A stretch of DNA of 5,824 bases, from NCBI GenBank assembly GCA_910584305.1, contig CAJTZW010000029.1, forward strand, positions 1 to 5,824. The letters are read 5' to 3'. Positions 5,548 to 5,824 of the stretch are shown here, piece after piece; within the stretch, counting starts at the first letter, position 1; each line of letters begins with the position of its first letter. A program made the translations under genes and the position numbers. The stretch comes from an uncultured Bacilli bacterium. GTDB taxonomy: Bacteria > Bacillota_I > Bacilli_A > RF39 > UBA660. Below the pieces are notes generated by a model that saw nothing but the letters and a program-made list of their open reading frames with translations, searched no databases and had not been told where the DNA came from.

Positions 5548-5612
5548 GTCATTGCCATATGCCAGAAGAGCATACAAAAGGCTTAATCACAATACCCAGC
5601 TCAATTTAAAAA

Positions 5613-5824
5613 TCATAGCTTCTCTATTACGTCCCTAGATAACTTAGTAGCTTCTATAATATTCTGGATAGGAATACCTATATCTTTTAAATTCTTAGCA
5701 GTTTGAAGAATACCTTGTTCAATTCCTTTCTCGATACCTTGTTCAATACCTTGTTCAATACCTTGCTTCATTCCCTGCTTCATTCCCTGCTTCATTCCCC
5801 GTTTCATTCCTCGCTCTGTTGCTG
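5613..5824 (-). CDS. C-terminal part of an Rpn-type (PDDEXK) nuclease/transposase family protein
   Basis: The frame is open at the right edge and ends with TGA at 5613-5615, giving 70 complete codons. The visible part is a run of four-residue repeats of the form (M/I)(K/E)QG, then AKNLKDIGIPIQNIIEATKLSRDVIEKL. That combination, a GxxxG-like charged repeat followed by 'AKNLKxxGIPIxxIIxATxLSxxxIExL', is the typical tail of Rpn/PDDEXK_2 family proteins annotated as recombination-promoting nuclease/putative transposase, which are abundant in gut Bacillota. The catalytic PD-(D/E)xK domain would lie upstream, outside the window. No start codon in the visible part is credible: the ATGs are internal to the repeats and have no ribosome binding site of their own. 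It lies 137 bp upstream of ysxC on the same strand, but ysxC has its own promoter. Confidence 0.8.
   Translation of the reverse strand, partial: ATERGMKRGMKQGMKQGMKQGIEQGIEQGIEKGIEQGILQTAKNLKDIGIPIQNIIEATKLSRDVIEKL
5709..5816 (-). repeat. Nine tandem 12-bp units inside the Rpn-type gene
   Basis: Nine contiguous 12-bp units, each coding a four-residue block ending in M or I (EQGI, KQGM and variants). Units fall into two subtypes: GAACAAGGTATT on the C-terminal side and AAGCAGGGAATG on the N-terminal side, with one boundary unit (AAGCAAGGTATT) mixing both. This points to expansion by slippage or unequal exchange. Each unit keeps the frame, so copy number can vary without breaking the gene. Confidence 0.9.

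Noticed and set aside
1..5824. CRISPR array, tRNA, rRNA or riboswitch
   Set aside because: No spaced direct repeats, cloverleaf-like sequence or long structured leader were seen; intergenic gaps are short and explained by promoters and terminators.

Overview
The window comes from a low-GC, endospore-forming member of the Bacillota. The evidence is two sporulation-specific genes (spoIVA and a spoVIF homologue), AGGAGG-type ribosome binding sites, TTGACA/TATAAT promoters and A/T-rich codon use. TAA, TAG and TGA all end recognisable genes here, so the standard bacterial code applies. The QG-rich Rpn-type tail at the right edge suggests a gut-associated Erysipelotrichales/Coprobacillaceae- or Clostridia-like genome, but the family cannot be fixed from this sequence.

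Layout. Positions 1-51 (-) hold the first 17 codons of a gene running off the left edge, with a good sigma-A promoter. A long A/T hairpin (129-183) separates it from a small pseudopilin-like membrane protein (224-655, -). Divergent from that gene is spoVIF (769-1014, +), followed by a terminator, a sigma-E-type promoter and spoIVA (1093-2568, +). A short bidirectional terminator (2567-2588) lies where spoIVA meets a leftward gene cluster: ysxC/engB (4894-5475), an unrecognised 167-aa protein with a MecA-like pattern (4342-4845), der/engA (2970-4292), and a small gene interrupted by an in-frame TAG (2587-2913). A near-perfect sigma-A promoter drives ysxC and an extended -10 precedes der. At the right edge (5613-5824, -) is the C-terminus of an Rpn-type nuclease/transposase with nine 12-bp repeats.

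How the genes work together. SpoIVA is the ATPase that builds the basement layer of the spore coat in the mother cell, and SpoVIF acts late in coat assembly/maturation. YsxC and Der are essential GTPases for 50S ribosomal subunit assembly and form a housekeeping unit on the opposite strand. In Bacillus subtilis der and spoIVA are near neighbours on one strand (der-gpsA-yphE-yphF-spoIVA). Here they converge and gpsA is absent from between them, so the neighbourhood has been rearranged.

The items most worth a second look are the amber-interrupted small gene whose second stop lies inside the shared terminator, the possible divergent MecA-type adaptor between ysxC and der, the orphan pseudopilin beside sporulation genes, and the possible Rpn-type genes at both edges. 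I found no convincing new defence or mobile system.
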